Shown here in pieces: positions 34,558-45,041 of a stretch of 64,000 bases of DNA. A model generated the notes under the pieces. The model searched no databases, was not told where the DNA came from, and saw only the letters and a list, made by a program, of their open reading frames with translations. Position 1 is the first letter of the stretch; each line of letters opens with the position of its first letter. The position numbers and the translations under genes are program-made. This stretch comes from Ralstonia sp. A12 (GTDB taxonomy: Bacteria > Pseudomonadota > Gammaproteobacteria > Burkholderiales > Burkholderiaceae), in contig NZ_JSZO01000001.1 of the NCBI RefSeq assembly GCF_000801955.1, positions 248,001-312,000 on the forward strand, written 5' to 3'.

Positions 34558-37500
34558 TTACGCGGCCTCCGCCATGGTCAGCGCGGCATCCATATCCACC
34601 GCCACGATCCGGGACACGCCTTGTTCCTGCATGGTCACACCGATGAGCTGTTGCGCCATTTCCATCGCAATCTTGTTGTGAGAAATAAAAACGAATTGGG
34701 TCTTGTCGGACATGCGCTTGACCATGTTGGCGTAGCGCTCGGTGTTGGCGTCGTCCAGCGGCGCATCCACCTCGTCCAGCAAGCAGAACGGGGCCGGGTT
34801 CAACTGGAACATCGCGAACACCAGCGCAATCGCGGTCAGCGCTTTCTCGCCGCCCGACAGCAGGTGAATCGTCGAGTTCTTCTTGCCCGGCGGTTGCGCC
34901 ATCACCTGCACGCCTGCATCGAGAATCTCTTCGCCGGTCATGATCAACTTGGCCTGACCGCCGCCGAACAGCGTCGGGAACAACTCGCCGAAGTGGTGGT
35001 TGACCTGGTCGAACGTGCCTTGCAGCAGCGAGCGTGTTTCCTGGTCGATCTTGTGGATCGCGTCTTCCAGCGTGGTGATGGCGTCGGTCAAATCTGCCGA
35101 CTGCGCATCGAGGAAGCCCTTGCGCTCGCGCGCCGCCGCCAGTTCGTCCAACGCAGCCATGTTGACCGGGCCCAGCGCGTTGATCGCGTTGTTGATGCGC
35201 GTGACTTCACCTTGCAGATACGAAGGCTTGAGGTCACCCGTCAGGCGCTCGGCCAGTGCAACTTCATCCACGTTGGCCGTAGTGAGCTGCTCGGAGAACT
35301 GCTCCTGGTTCAGGCGTGCGGCTTGCTCTTTCAGCTGCAGTTCGGTAATGCGATCGCGCAACGGCTGCTGCGCACGTTCGGCCGTCAGACGCTGCTCATC
35401 GAAGGTACGCAACTGGGCGGTCAACGCATCCAGTTCGATGCGCGCAACGCCGAGTTTTTCTTCCTTCTCGGCACGGCGCTCCAGCGCATCCTGCAGGCCC
35501 GTGTGGGCGGTCTGCTCGTTGATGGTTTCGAGTTCCGCGCGGGCGTTTTCCAGCGTCAACACGATCTGCTGCGCCTGGTCGGTCGCGACCTGGATGTTGC
35601 GCTTCAGTTCGGCGATGCGGTTCTGCGTATTGCGCTCGGCAAAGTGCGCTTCCTGCGCACCGCGCTCCAACTCGCGCAGCGCGTTGCGGGCATCGCCCAG
35701 GCTCGCTTCGAGTGCTTCGAATGCCTGCTGGCTGTCTTCAAAGCGCGCCTGCATATCGGCGAGTGCCGCGTCGTGCTGCTCGAAGGTGGCTTCAGATTCA
35801 GCACGGATGGCGCGTTGCTCTTCGATCTGTGCGCGAATCTCTTCCAGCTCACTGTCGATCTGGCCACTGCGGGCGTTGTAGCGCTCCATCGCCTGCGAGA
35901 GCTTGAGCACATCCATCTGCAGCACGTGCACGCGGCGTGTCGCCTGATCAGCGCGGGCGCGCACATGCAGAAGCGCCTGGCTGGCTTGTGTGTAGGCCGC
36001 ATCCGCACGCACGGCGGCGCCCTTGGCTTCGTCTGACAGCAGCATCTGCGCACGCACCTGCTTGTGCAGGTTTTCAATCTCTTGCGCGCGGGCCAACATG
36101 CCGGCCTGTTCGGAATCCGGCGCGTACAGCTGCACCGACGAACGACCGATCAGATGCCCAGCCTTGACGACAAACGTGCCTCCCTCGGGCAGCGTCTGGC
36201 GGTGCTCAAGCGCAGCCTGCATGTCGTCGGCGATATAGACGTCGGCCAGCCAATCCTGCAGCACGGCGCGAATGCCCGGCTCCGTCACTTGCAGCAGCGA
36301 CATCAGCGGGCGCAGCCCTGCCGGCGCTTCTGCCGGAACCGCTGCTGCCGGTGGCGCGTAAAACGCCAGCTTGGCGGGCGGCGCATCAGCGGCAAACGCC
36401 TTGATCCAATCGAGGTTGGAGACTTCCAGCGCGCCCAGCTTCTCGCGCAGCACGGATTCCAGCGCAGGCTCCCAGCCCTGTTCGATCTGCAGCTTCTTCC
36501 AGAAGCGCGGCAGTTCGCTCAGTTCATGCTTGGCCAGCCACGGCTGGACCTTGCCGTCGGTCTGCACGTTTTCCTGCAGTTGCTTGAGCGCAGCAAGGCG
36601 GGCTTCCAGCGTGGCGATGGCGGCAGCTTCGGACTGCACGCGGTCCTGCGCGGCGCGGCGGGCCTCGTCGAGCTGCGGCAATTGCGTCTCTGCGTCTTCC
36701 AGCGCGGCTTGCGCTTCGGCCAGGACTTCTTCCTGTTCGGCCAGTTCGGCGCGCAGCGTTTCGAGCTGCACGTCGTCCGGCTTGTCGAGACCGCTGGACT
36801 CTTGCGACAGACGTTCGCGGCGCTGGTCAAGCTGCTGCAGCGCCTGGTCGGCGTTGCGCTGGTGCGCGGCTTCGAGCTTGAGCGCCTGTTCCGATTGCAG
36901 GATGGCGGCGCGCTGATCATTCAGCGTGGTCTGCGCGTCGCGCCATTGCGTTTCCATGCCCGGCAGCTCGTCGGACTTGCGGGCGACTTCCTCGGCGGCC
37001 TGGGCGGCACGCTCCTCGGCCATGGCGAGTTCTTCCTCGGCCGCGGCAAGATCTTCCTGCGCCTGATCGCCCTGCGTGTGCCATTGGTCCTGCTGCGCGG
37101 TCAGCGTGGCGATCTGTTGCTGGATGCGGTTACGCGATTCCACCACGTAGCGGATTTCGGCTTCCAGGCGGCTGACCTCGGCGTTGGCCTCGTACAGCGC
37201 GCCCTGTGCGGCGTGCATGGCGTCGGATGATGCGTAGTGCGCCACGCGCTGCGTTTCCAGCTCGGCCTCGATGTGGCGCAACTGCGCGGTCTGCGCTTCG
37301 AGGTCGATCTGCGCTTGTTCGATGGCACGCTGGTGGCGTTCCTGCTCACCTTGCGCTTCGCGCTTGCGCAGCAGCCACAGCAGGTGCTGTTTCTCTTCGC
37401 CGTCGGCCTGCAGGGTCCGGAAGCGCTGCGCCACTTCGGCCTGGCCCTCGAGCTTCTCAAGGTTGGTGCCGAGTTCGCGCAGGATGTCTTCCACGCGCGT

Positions 37501-38073
37501 GAGGTTTTCGCGCGTGTCGGACAGGCGGTTTTCGGTTTCGCGGCGGCGCTCCTTGTACTTGGACACGCCCGCAGCCTCCTCCAGGAAGATGCGCATGTCA
37601 TCGGGCTTGGCCTCGATGATGCGCGAGATCATCCCCTGCCCGATGATGGCGTAGGCGCGCGGCCCGAGGCCCGTGCCGAGGAAGATGTCCTGGATGTCGC
37701 GGCGGCGCACCGCCTGGTTGTTGATGAAGTACGACGAGGTGCCATCGCGGCTCAGGACGCGCTTGACCGCCACTTCGGCGTACTGGCTCCACTGGCCGGC
37801 GGCGCGGCCTTCAGCATTGTCGAACACGAGTTCGACGCTGGCCCGGCCGGCCGGCTTGCGCTGCGTGGAGCCGTTGAAGATGACGTCCTGCATCGATTCG
37901 CCGCGGAGTTCCGCAGCGCGTGATTCGCCGAGCACCCAGCGCACGGCGTCGATGATGTTGGATTTACCGCAACCGTTCGGGCCGACGATGCCGACGAGCT
38001 GGCCCGGAACATGGAAATTGGTCGGATCGACGAAAGACTTGAAGCCTGCGAGCTTGATCGAGGAGAGGCGCAC
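34558..38073 (-). CDS. smc: Chromosome segregation protein SMC
   Basis: SMC is the ATPase core of bacterial condensin with ScpA/ScpB. The 1171-residue protein has the N-terminal Walker A GPNGCGKSN and a first coiled coil to about residue 500. A hinge (WLADVYIADDMQAALEH region) and a second coiled coil follow. The C-terminal ABC signature is LLSGGEKALTAIAL, with Walker B FCLLDEVDAPLDD. Length and all ATPase motifs are normal. It is the first gene of the smc-zipA-ligA-def run. Confidence 0.98.
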   Translation of the reverse strand: MRLSSIKLAGFKSFVDPTNFHVPGQLVGIVGPNGCGKSNIIDAVRWVLGESRAAELRGESMQDVIFNGSTQRKPAGRASVELVFDNAEGRAAGQWSQYAEVAVKRVLSRDGTSSYFINNQAVRRRDIQDIFLGTGLGPRAYAIIGQGMISRIIEAKPDDMRIFLEEAAGVSKYKERRRETENRLSDTRENLTRVEDILRELGTNLEKLEGQAEVAQRFRTLQADGEEKQHLLWLLRKREAQGEQERHQRAIEQAQIDLEAQTAQLRHIEAELETQRVAHYASSDAMHAAQGALYEANAEVSRLEAEIRYVVESRNRIQQQIATLTAQQDQWHTQGDQAQEDLAAAEEELAMAEERAAQAAEEVARKSDELPGMETQWRDAQTTLNDQRAAILQSEQALKLEAAHQRNADQALQQLDQRRERLSQESSGLDKPDDVQLETLRAELAEQEEVLAEAQAALEDAETQLPQLDEARRAAQDRVQSEAAAIATLEARLAALKQLQENVQTDGKVQPWLAKHELSELPRFWKKLQIEQGWEPALESVLREKLGALEVSNLDWIKAFAADAPPAKLAFYAPPAAAVPAEAPAGLRPLMSLLQVTEPGIRAVLQDWLADVYIADDMQAALEHRQTLPEGGTFVVKAGHLIGRSSVQLYAPDSEQAGMLARAQEIENLHKQVRAQMLLSDEAKGAAVRADAAYTQASQALLHVRARADQATRRVHVLQMDVLKLSQAMERYNARSGQIDSELEEIRAQIEEQRAIRAESEATFEQHDAALADMQARFEDSQQAFEALEASLGDARNALRELERGAQEAHFAERNTQNRIAELKRNIQVATDQAQQIVLTLENARAELETINEQTAHTGLQDALERRAEKEEKLGVARIELDALTAQLRTFDEQRLTAERAQQPLRDRITELQLKEQAARLNQEQFSEQLTTANVDEVALAERLTGDLKPSYLQGEVTRINNAINALGPVNMAALDELAAARERKGFLDAQSADLTDAITTLEDAIHKIDQETRSLLQGTFDQVNHHFGELFPTLFGGGQAKLIMTGEEILDAGVQVMAQPPGKKNSTIHLLSGGEKALTAIALVFAMFQLNPAPFCLLDEVDAPLDDANTERYANMVKRMSDKTQFVFISHNKIAMEMAQQLIGVTMQEQGVSRIVAVDMDAALTMAEAA

Positions 38074-38244
38074 GTTGAGGTCGTCTCGAAGGGATCAGTA
38101 AGAGTGATGAAGCGAGCGCCCGTGGCAGGCACCTTTGCCGTCACATTGGCGTGAAGCGGCAAAGCACCCGGCGGGGCGCGGATGGCGTCATCATACCATT
38201 CGCACCCTGGGCCCCCGCCAACCAAATCGCTACAAAAATGGACG

Positions 38245-38281
38245 AAATTTGCAGCATGGGAAGGCAAATTGCTGCAGATTT
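38245..38281 (-). terminator. Hairpin region between the secreted hydrolase gene and smc
   Basis: AAATTTGCAGC (38245-38255) and GCTGCAGATTT (38271-38281) form an 11-bp inverted repeat with one mismatch. A second small hairpin, CCAGAC/GTCTGG, lies between it and the hydrolase stop. On the minus strand a T-rich CCATTTTTG follows at 38240-38232. Together they probably separate hydrolase transcription from the smc promoter. Confidence 0.4.
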
Positions 38282-38312
38282 GTGAGCAGTTTCACCTTCC
38301 AGACAAATCCTG

Positions 38313-39359
38313 TCAGTCTGGGCGACGTGTGCGCGAGCGCTCCGGGCTCGCCAGCCAGTCCAGCAAGGCCTGGTGCAACGCAGCAGCGTCCTGGATCTGT
38401 GGCGCATGGCCCGCATCCGGAAACTCCACCAGCGTCGCGCGCGGGATGGCCTTGGCAGTGGCCCGGCCCAGCTCCGGATAGTTGCCCAGACGCGCACGCA
38501 CTTCCGGCGGCGCCGTGTCCTTGGCAATGGCAGTGGTGTCCTTCTGGCCGATCAACAGCAGCGTCCAGGGGCGTACTTGACCGAATTCGTACACCACGGG
38601 CTGCGTGTAGATCATGTCGTACAGCAGTGCCGAGTTCCAGGCGACCAAGTCCCGCCCCGGGCCACGATACATGCCGGCCAGCATCTGCACCCAGGGTTCG
38701 TATTCCGCGCGCCATTGGCCTGCGTAGTACGTGGATTGCTCGTAGGCACGGATACGCTCGGCAGTCGTCTGCTTCTCACGCGCAAACCACTGGTCGACCG
38801 TCATGGCCGGCACACCCTTGGCCTTCCAATCTTCCAGGCCGATCGGGTTGATCATCACCAGCCGCGACACCTCGGTCGGATACATCAACGCATAGCGCGT
38901 GGCCAGCATGCCGCCGGTCGAATGGCCGATCATGATGGCCTGCTGAATCCCCAGCGACGCCAGCAGAGCATGCGTGTTGCTCGCCAGTTGCTGGAATGAG
39001 TACTGGTACGCACTCGGCTTGCTCGACTTGCAGAAGCCGATTTGGTCCGGCGCGATCACACGGTAGCCGGCCATCGTCAACGCCTTGATCGTGCCTTCCC
39101 AGGTGGCCGCGCAGAAGTTCTTGCCGTGCATCAGCACAGCGACCTGGCCGTTGGCCCGCTCGGGCTTGACGTCCAGATAGGCCATCTCCAGCGCATTTCC
39201 CTGGGATTCGAACTTGAACAGGTGGACTGGCGCCGGGTAGTCGAAACCCTCCAACCGGGGGCCATACGCGGGGCCGCTCTCAGCGGGTGCGGCTTGCGCG
39301 GAAACGCTGGCCATCGCCACGGTGGCAGCCAGCACAACGAACATCGAGCGAAGCAACAT
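38313..39359 (-). CDS. Secreted alpha/beta hydrolase
   Basis: A 348-residue protein with a signal peptide (RSMFVVLAATVAMASVSAQAA). The start is the ATG at 39359, preceded by AAGGAG; an upstream TTG is discounted. Motifs are VLMHGKNFCAATW (oxyanion), IGHSTGGMLATRYA (nucleophile Ser) and a C-terminal FPDAGHAPQIQ (His). GFCKSSKP precedes the elbow, where epoxide hydrolases and haloperoxidases carry related loops. Exported Ser hydrolases of this type are often esterases; the substrate is not identifiable. The EamA transporter starts 27 bp upstream on the same strand, so the two may be co-transcribed. Confidence 0.85.
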   Translation of the reverse strand: MLLRSMFVVLAATVAMASVSAQAAPAESGPAYGPRLEGFDYPAPVHLFKFESQGNALEMAYLDVKPERANGQVAVLMHGKNFCAATWEGTIKALTMAGYRVIAPDQIGFCKSSKPSAYQYSFQQLASNTHALLASLGIQQAIMIGHSTGGMLATRYALMYPTEVSRLVMINPIGLEDWKAKGVPAMTVDQWFAREKQTTAERIRAYEQSTYYAGQWRAEYEPWVQMLAGMYRGPGRDLVAWNSALLYDMIYTQPVVYEFGQVRPWTLLLIGQKDTTAIAKDTAPPEVRARLGNYPELGRATAKAIPRATLVEFPDAGHAPQIQDAAALHQALLDWLASPERSRTRRPD

Positions 39360-39386
39360 CAATGCACTCCTTTGGACCCGAGGCGG

Positions 39387-40328
39387 CTACTTCCGTCGCG
39401 AGAGCCCCGACAGCGCGCCAGCCAGGATGATGCAGGCACCGCCCACCATCTCCTGCACCGACAAGCGCTCCGACGTGAGCAGCGCCGACGACACCGCCGC
39501 CACCACGATCTCGAACAACATCAACAGCGCAGCACGATTGGCCGGCAACCGCTGCAGACCGCGCTGCACCATCGCATTGCCGCCCACCAGCACGCAGGCC
39601 ATGCCGAGCAGCAGCATCCACGTGTTGGTTTGCGCGATTGCTGCGGGCACCGCGTGCACACCATCGAACAAAATCGCCGCCAGCAGCCCCACTAGGGCAC
39701 TGCCCGTGAAAACGACCACGGTGCGCATTTCGGGCCGCATTGTCGGGTGACGCTGCCCAGCCAAGCGCGAGAGTACGTTGTTGCACGCGAAAGCCAATCC
39801 GGCAATCAACCCGGCCCATTCCGCAGGGGAACCCGGCCAAGGCGTACCCGCCTGCCCTGACCACAGCATCAGCATGGCGCCTGCCAAGGCCAGTGCGAGC
39901 AAAGCGCCGCCGCGCCAGCCCAGACGCTCGTGCAGCCAGAAGCGCGCCAGCAGCGCCGTCCACACCGGCGTCAGATAGAACAGCAGTAGCACACGCATGA
40001 TCGTGCCGTGCACCGTGCCCCAGACAAAACCGGCGTTGGTAATGCCCGCCGCCAACCCCAGCGCCGGAATCAGCCAGGACCACTGGAAGGTCGGAAAGTG
40101 GCGCCGCAGTACCACGGCTGCGAGCACGGCGGCCACCGCGCCCGTGACCGACGAGGCCAGCATGCTGCCCAGCCCCCAGCCGGCCAGCAAGCGGTACGGG
40201 TACCAGGAAATCCCCCAGACCGAGGCGCCGACAAGGATGAACAGCGCGGCCGTCCATTGCGGCTCGTAGTGGGTGGCGCTGTCCGCCGGGGTGCCCGATG
40301 AAGGCGCCGAAGAAGCAATCGTTGTCAT
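39387..40328 (-). CDS. EamA/DMT family transporter
   Basis: A 313-residue membrane protein with about ten predicted membrane segments, arranged as two EamA repeats (about residues 20-150 and 165-305). Visible segments include AALFILVGASVWGISWYPYRLL, GALLALALAGAMLML and AALLMLFEIVVAAVSSALLT. Family members export amino acids or metabolites; this one cannot be narrowed further. The ATG at 40328 is chosen, but no Shine-Dalgarno is visible. The frame remains open upstream through a terminator-like hairpin to a GTG at 40403, so an upstream start is possible. Confidence 0.9.
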   Translation of the reverse strand: MTTIASSAPSSGTPADSATHYEPQWTAALFILVGASVWGISWYPYRLLAGWGLGSMLASSVTGAVAAVLAAVVLRRHFPTFQWSWLIPALGLAAGITNAGFVWGTVHGTIMRVLLLFYLTPVWTALLARFWLHERLGWRGGALLALALAGAMLMLWSGQAGTPWPGSPAEWAGLIAGLAFACNNVLSRLAGQRHPTMRPEMRTVVVFTGSALVGLLAAILFDGVHAVPAAIAQTNTWMLLLGMACVLVGGNAMVQRGLQRLPANRAALLMLFEIVVAAVSSALLTSERLSVQEMVGGACIILAGALSGLSRRK

Positions 40329-40334
40329 GAATTC

Positions 40335-40360
40335 AATAAAAAAACGGCGGAAAACCGCCG
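40335..40360 (-). terminator. Terminator-like hairpin just upstream of the EamA gene
   Basis: On the minus strand CGGCGG-TTTT-CCGCCG (40360-40345) is followed by a run of eight T residues. The structure ends about 10 nt before the EamA ATG. A transcript from an upstream minus-strand promoter would have to pass it, so it looks like an attenuator. Alternatively it is partly coding if translation starts upstream. Confidence 0.5.
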
Positions 40361-40392
40361 CTTCCTGCAATGTCCGAGGTGGCTGATCACGC

Positions 40393-40417
40393 GGCCAACA
40401 CACGTTGGCCGTATAAT
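40393..40417 (+). promoter_or_regulatory. TATAAT box with adjoining inverted repeat upstream of dapC
   Basis: A perfect TATAAT lies at 40412-40417, 53 bp before the dapC start. Directly upstream is the perfect inverted repeat GGCCAAC-ACAC-GTTGGCC (40393-40410), which covers the promoter spacer. No good -35 hexamer is seen, which would fit an activator- or repressor-controlled promoter. Confidence 0.45.
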
Positions 40418-40469
40418 TTCGGGCTTCCTGCCAAGCGCCGCGCTTGGCTCACCAACCAAGCCCAGCACC

Positions 40470-41669
40470 GTGAATCCGCGCCTGTCCGCCCTGCAGCCGT
40501 ATCCGTTCGAGAAACTGAAAGCGCTCGTCAAGGACGTGACGCCCAGCGCCGCCCATACGCCGATCAGCTTCGGCATCGGCGAGCCCAAGCACCCGACGCC
40601 TGCGCTCATCAAGGATGCGCTCGTGGCTGCGCTCGGCGGGCTGGCGAATTATCCCACGACGCTCGGCTCCGATGCACTGCGACAGTGCATCGCCGCGTGG
40701 CTGGAACGCCGCTACGGCCTGCCGAAGGTGGATCCCGCCACCGAGGTCATCCCTGTGAATGGCTCGCGTGAGGCGCTGTTCTCGTTCGCCCAGACCGTCA
40801 TCGACGGCAGCAAGCCCGGCGCACGCGTGCTGTGCCCGAACCCGTTCTATCAGATCTACGAAGGCTCAGCCTTGCTGGCTGGCGCGACGCCGCTGTTCGC
40901 GAACAGCGACCCGGCGCGCAATTACGCGCCCGATTTCGACGCCATTACGCCGGAAGAATGGCGCAACGTGCAGCTCGTCTTCGTGTGCAGCCCGGGCAAC
41001 CCGACCGGCGCCGTGCTCACGCTGGAAGACTGGAAGCAGCTCTTCGCGCTGTCGGACGAATACGGCTTCATCATCGCGTCGGACGAGTGCTATTCCGAGA
41101 TCTATTTCGACGAGGCCAACCCGCCGCTGGGCGCGCTGCAGGCTGCGCACCAACTGGGCCGCGGCTTTGATCGACTGGTGATGTTCTCCAGCCTGTCCAA
41201 GCGCTCCAACGTGCCGGGCATGCGCTCCGGTTTCGTGGCAGGCGACGCCAAGCTGCTCAAGGCCTACTTGCTGTATCGCACGTATCACGGCAGCGCGATG
41301 AGCCCGTCGGTGCAATCCGCTAGCATCGCTGCGTGGAACGACGAGACCCATGTGCGCGACAACCGCGCGCAATACGTCAAGAAGTTCCAGCAAGTCACGC
41401 CGATGCTGGCTGAAGTGCTGGACGTGGCCCTGCCCGACGCGGCCTTCTACCTGTGGGCCAACGTCAAACGCACCGGTCTGTCGGACACCGAATTCGCACG
41501 CCAGTTGCTGGCCGCCAAGAACGTCGCCGTGCTGCCTGGAAGCTACCTCGCACGCGAAGCACATGGCACGAACCCAGGCCAGGACTACGTGCGCATCGCC
41601 CTGGTGGCCGGTGTGGACGAATGCCTGGAAGGCGCGCGCCGCATTGTTGATTTCTGCCAGCAACGCTAA
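40470..41669 (+). CDS. dapC: Succinyldiaminopimelate transaminase
   Basis: DapC is a PLP-dependent aminotransferase of the succinylase branch of lysine/diaminopimelate synthesis. The 399-residue fold-type I enzyme has the [20 protein letters not shown] and [10 protein letters not shown] blocks, and the PLP-lysine in [15 protein letters not shown]. The start is a GTG at 40470 ([17 protein letters not shown]), which matches the family N-terminus; no clear Shine-Dalgarno. dapD follows 37 bp later. Confidence 0.97.
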   Translation: MNPRLSALQPYPFEKLKALVKDVTPSAAHTPISFGIGEPKHPTPALIKDALVAALGGLANYPTTLGSDALRQCIAAWLERRYGLPKVDPATEVIPVNGSREALFSFAQTVIDGSKPGARVLCPNPFYQIYEGSALLAGATPLFANSDPARNYAPDFDAITPEEWRNVQLVFVCSPGNPTGAVLTLEDWKQLFALSDEYGFIIASDECYSEIYFDEANPPLGALQAAHQLGRGFDRLVMFSSLSKRSNVPGMRSGFVAGDAKLLKAYLLYRTYHGSAMSPSVQSASIAAWNDETHVRDNRAQYVKKFQQVTPMLAEVLDVALPDAAFYLWANVKRTGLSDTEFARQLLAAKNVAVLPGSYLAREAHGTNPGQDYVRIALVAGVDECLEGARRIVDFCQQR

Positions 41670-41706
41670 TCCCTTTTCTGTTCCCTCTTCGAGAGCTAAC
41701 ACAGCC

Positions 41707-42534
41707 ATGACGCAACAACTGCAATCCCTGATCGATCAAGCGTGGGAAGACCGCGCCAACCTGTCGCCTAAGGCCGCTCCGGCCGATGTCCGCGAAGCCG
41801 TCGCCAACGTGATCGGCCAGCTCGACAAGGGCGCGCTGCGCGTGGCCGAGAAGAAGGACGGCGAGTGGATCGTCAACCAGTGGGTCAAGAAGGCCGTGCT
41901 GCTGTCGTTCCGCCTGGAAGACAACGCGCCGATGGCTGCTGGCGGTTTCACGCAGTTCTACGACAAGGTGCCGAGCAAGTTCGCCAACTACACGGCCGAA
42001 GACTTCGCCAATGGCGGCTTCCGTGTGGTGCCGCCGGCCGTGGCGCGCCGTGGCTCGTTCATCGCCAAGAACGCCGTGCTGATGCCGTCGTACGTGAACA
42101 TCGGCGCCTATGTGGATGAAGGCACGATGGTCGACACGTGGGCCACCGTCGGTTCGTGCGCACAGATCGGCAAGAACGTTCACCTGTCGGGCGGTGTGGG
42201 CATCGGCGGCGTGCTGGAGCCGCTGCAGGCCAACCCGGTCATCATTGAAGACAACTGCTTCATCGGCGCGCGTTCGGAAGTGGTGGAAGGCGTGATCGTT
42301 GAAGAAAACTCGGTGATCTCGATGGGTGTGTACCTGGGCCAGAGCACCAAGATTTACGACCGCGAAACCGGTGAAGTCAGCTACGGCCGCATCCCGGCAG
42401 GCTCGGTGGTGGTGGCGGGCAACCTGCCGTCGAAGGATGGCACGCACAGCCTGTACTGCGCTGTGATCGTCAAAAAGGTGGACGCCAAGACGCGCGCCAA
42501 GGTTGGTCTGAACGAACTGCTCCGTGGTGACTAA
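41707..42534 (+). CDS. dapD: Tetrahydrodipicolinate N-succinyltransferase
   Basis: DapD succinylates tetrahydrodipicolinate, supplying the DapC substrate. The 275-residue protein from the ATG at 41707 ([20 protein letters not shown]) is a left-handed beta-helix trimer type. It has the EDNAPM...[11 protein letters not shown] region, repeated hexapeptides ([20 protein letters not shown]) and a C-terminal [17 protein letters not shown]. Length is standard. Confidence 0.98.
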   Translation: MTQQLQSLIDQAWEDRANLSPKAAPADVREAVANVIGQLDKGALRVAEKKDGEWIVNQWVKKAVLLSFRLEDNAPMAAGGFTQFYDKVPSKFANYTAEDFANGGFRVVPPAVARRGSFIAKNAVLMPSYVNIGAYVDEGTMVDTWATVGSCAQIGKNVHLSGGVGIGGVLEPLQANPVIIEDNCFIGARSEVVEGVIVEENSVISMGVYLGQSTKIYDRETGEVSYGRIPAGSVVVAGNLPSKDGTHSLYCAVIVKKVDAKTRAKVGLNELLRGD

Positions 42535-42603
42535 GGGCGACTAAGCCGGAACGGCTGGCGTGTCGTGTAGTCTCATCGGCACGCCAACCAACCTGAACGC
42601 AGC

Positions 42604-42990
42604 ATGTCTGGAAAACTCGACAAACTGCGCCAACGCATCATGGGTCTTGATCCGAACACCATCGGTACCGTCTTGTCTCTGCTGCCCACCATCCTGGAGC
42701 AGGCCAACAAGACCATCGACAAGTTCAAGAACCGCAAGAAGACCGGCACCGAACCTGCTCGTACGGACGGTGCCACGTCTGACCCGAATACCCGCATTGC
42801 CGAGCTGGAAGCGGCGATCCTGCAGCAGGCCGAATCCGTCAAGCTGCTGGCCGAGCAACACGCCATCACCATCGACGCCCTGCGCGATGAAGCCGCGCGG
42901 CTCGAACGCCGCCTCAAGCGCATGACATGGCTGGCCGCCATCGGGTTTGTGCTGGCCATCGCGGCGCTCATCGTCGCCACCCAACATTGA
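42604..42990 (+). CDS. Small membrane-anchored coiled-coil protein, function unknown
   Basis: A 128-residue protein I do not recognise. It begins MSGKLDKLRQRIMGLDPNTIG. A basic Lys/Arg patch (KFKNRKKTG) is followed by a predicted coiled coil (about residues 62-105, NTRIAELEAAILQQAESVKL) and a single C-terminal membrane helix (WLAAIGFVLAIAALIVAT). It would be tail-anchored with most of the protein in the cytoplasm. It lies 69 bp after dapD and 4 bp before the ArsC-like gene, inside the dap cluster, so it is probably co-transcribed. Confidence 0.75.
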   Translation: MSGKLDKLRQRIMGLDPNTIGTVLSLLPTILEQANKTIDKFKNRKKTGTEPARTDGATSDPNTRIAELEAAILQQAESVKLLAEQHAITIDALRDEAARLERRLKRMTWLAAIGFVLAIAALIVATQH

Positions 42991-42994
42991 CACC

Positions 42995-44515
<1,521 letters not shown>

Positions 44516-44516
<1 letters not shown>

Positions 44517-45034
44517 TGGCGCGCAACGTCGAGATCAAGGCGCGCGTGCGCGATGTGGCCGGGCTGGTCGCCCGCGCTGCCGCCATCGCTGATTCCGGCC
44601 CGCAACGCATCGACCAGGACGACACGTTCTTCGCCTGCGCCAACGGGCGCCTGAAGCTGCGGCAGTTCTCGCCCGAGCACGGCGAACTGATCCACTACTT
44701 CCGCGCCAACAGCACCGGGCCGCGCGTGTCGAACTACCACATCGTCCCGACCAACGCGCCCGACGCCTTGCGTGACACGCTGGCCGCCGCCATCGGCACG
44801 GCCGGCCGCGTCATCAAAGTGCGCCAGCTTTACCTGGCTGGCCAGACGCGCATCCATGTCGATGCCGTGAAAGACCTCGGCGATTTTGTCGAACTCGAAG
44901 TCGTGCTGCGCGATGATCAATCCGAAGACGACGGCGTGAAGATCGCGCACCAACTCATGGAATCGCTCGGCATTGCCGAGACTGACCTGCTCGACGTGGC
45001 CTACGTCGACCTGCTGGCCGCAAAACAACACTGA
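44516..45034 (+). CDS. CYTH domain protein (CyaB-like)
   Basis: A 172-residue protein of the CYTH/triphosphate-tunnel family, often annotated as class IV adenylate cyclase. It begins MARNVEIKARVRDV; the usual ExExK opening motif reads NVEIK here, so the first acidic residue is Asn. Later basic and acidic strands (RLKLRQF, VIKVRQLYL, TRIHVDAVKDLGDFVELEVV) match tunnel walls. Most such proteins hydrolyse polyphosphates or thiamine triphosphate rather than making cAMP. Its ATG overlaps the dapE stop (TGATG), indicating translational coupling. Confidence 0.85.
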
Positions 45035-45041
45035 GCCAAAC

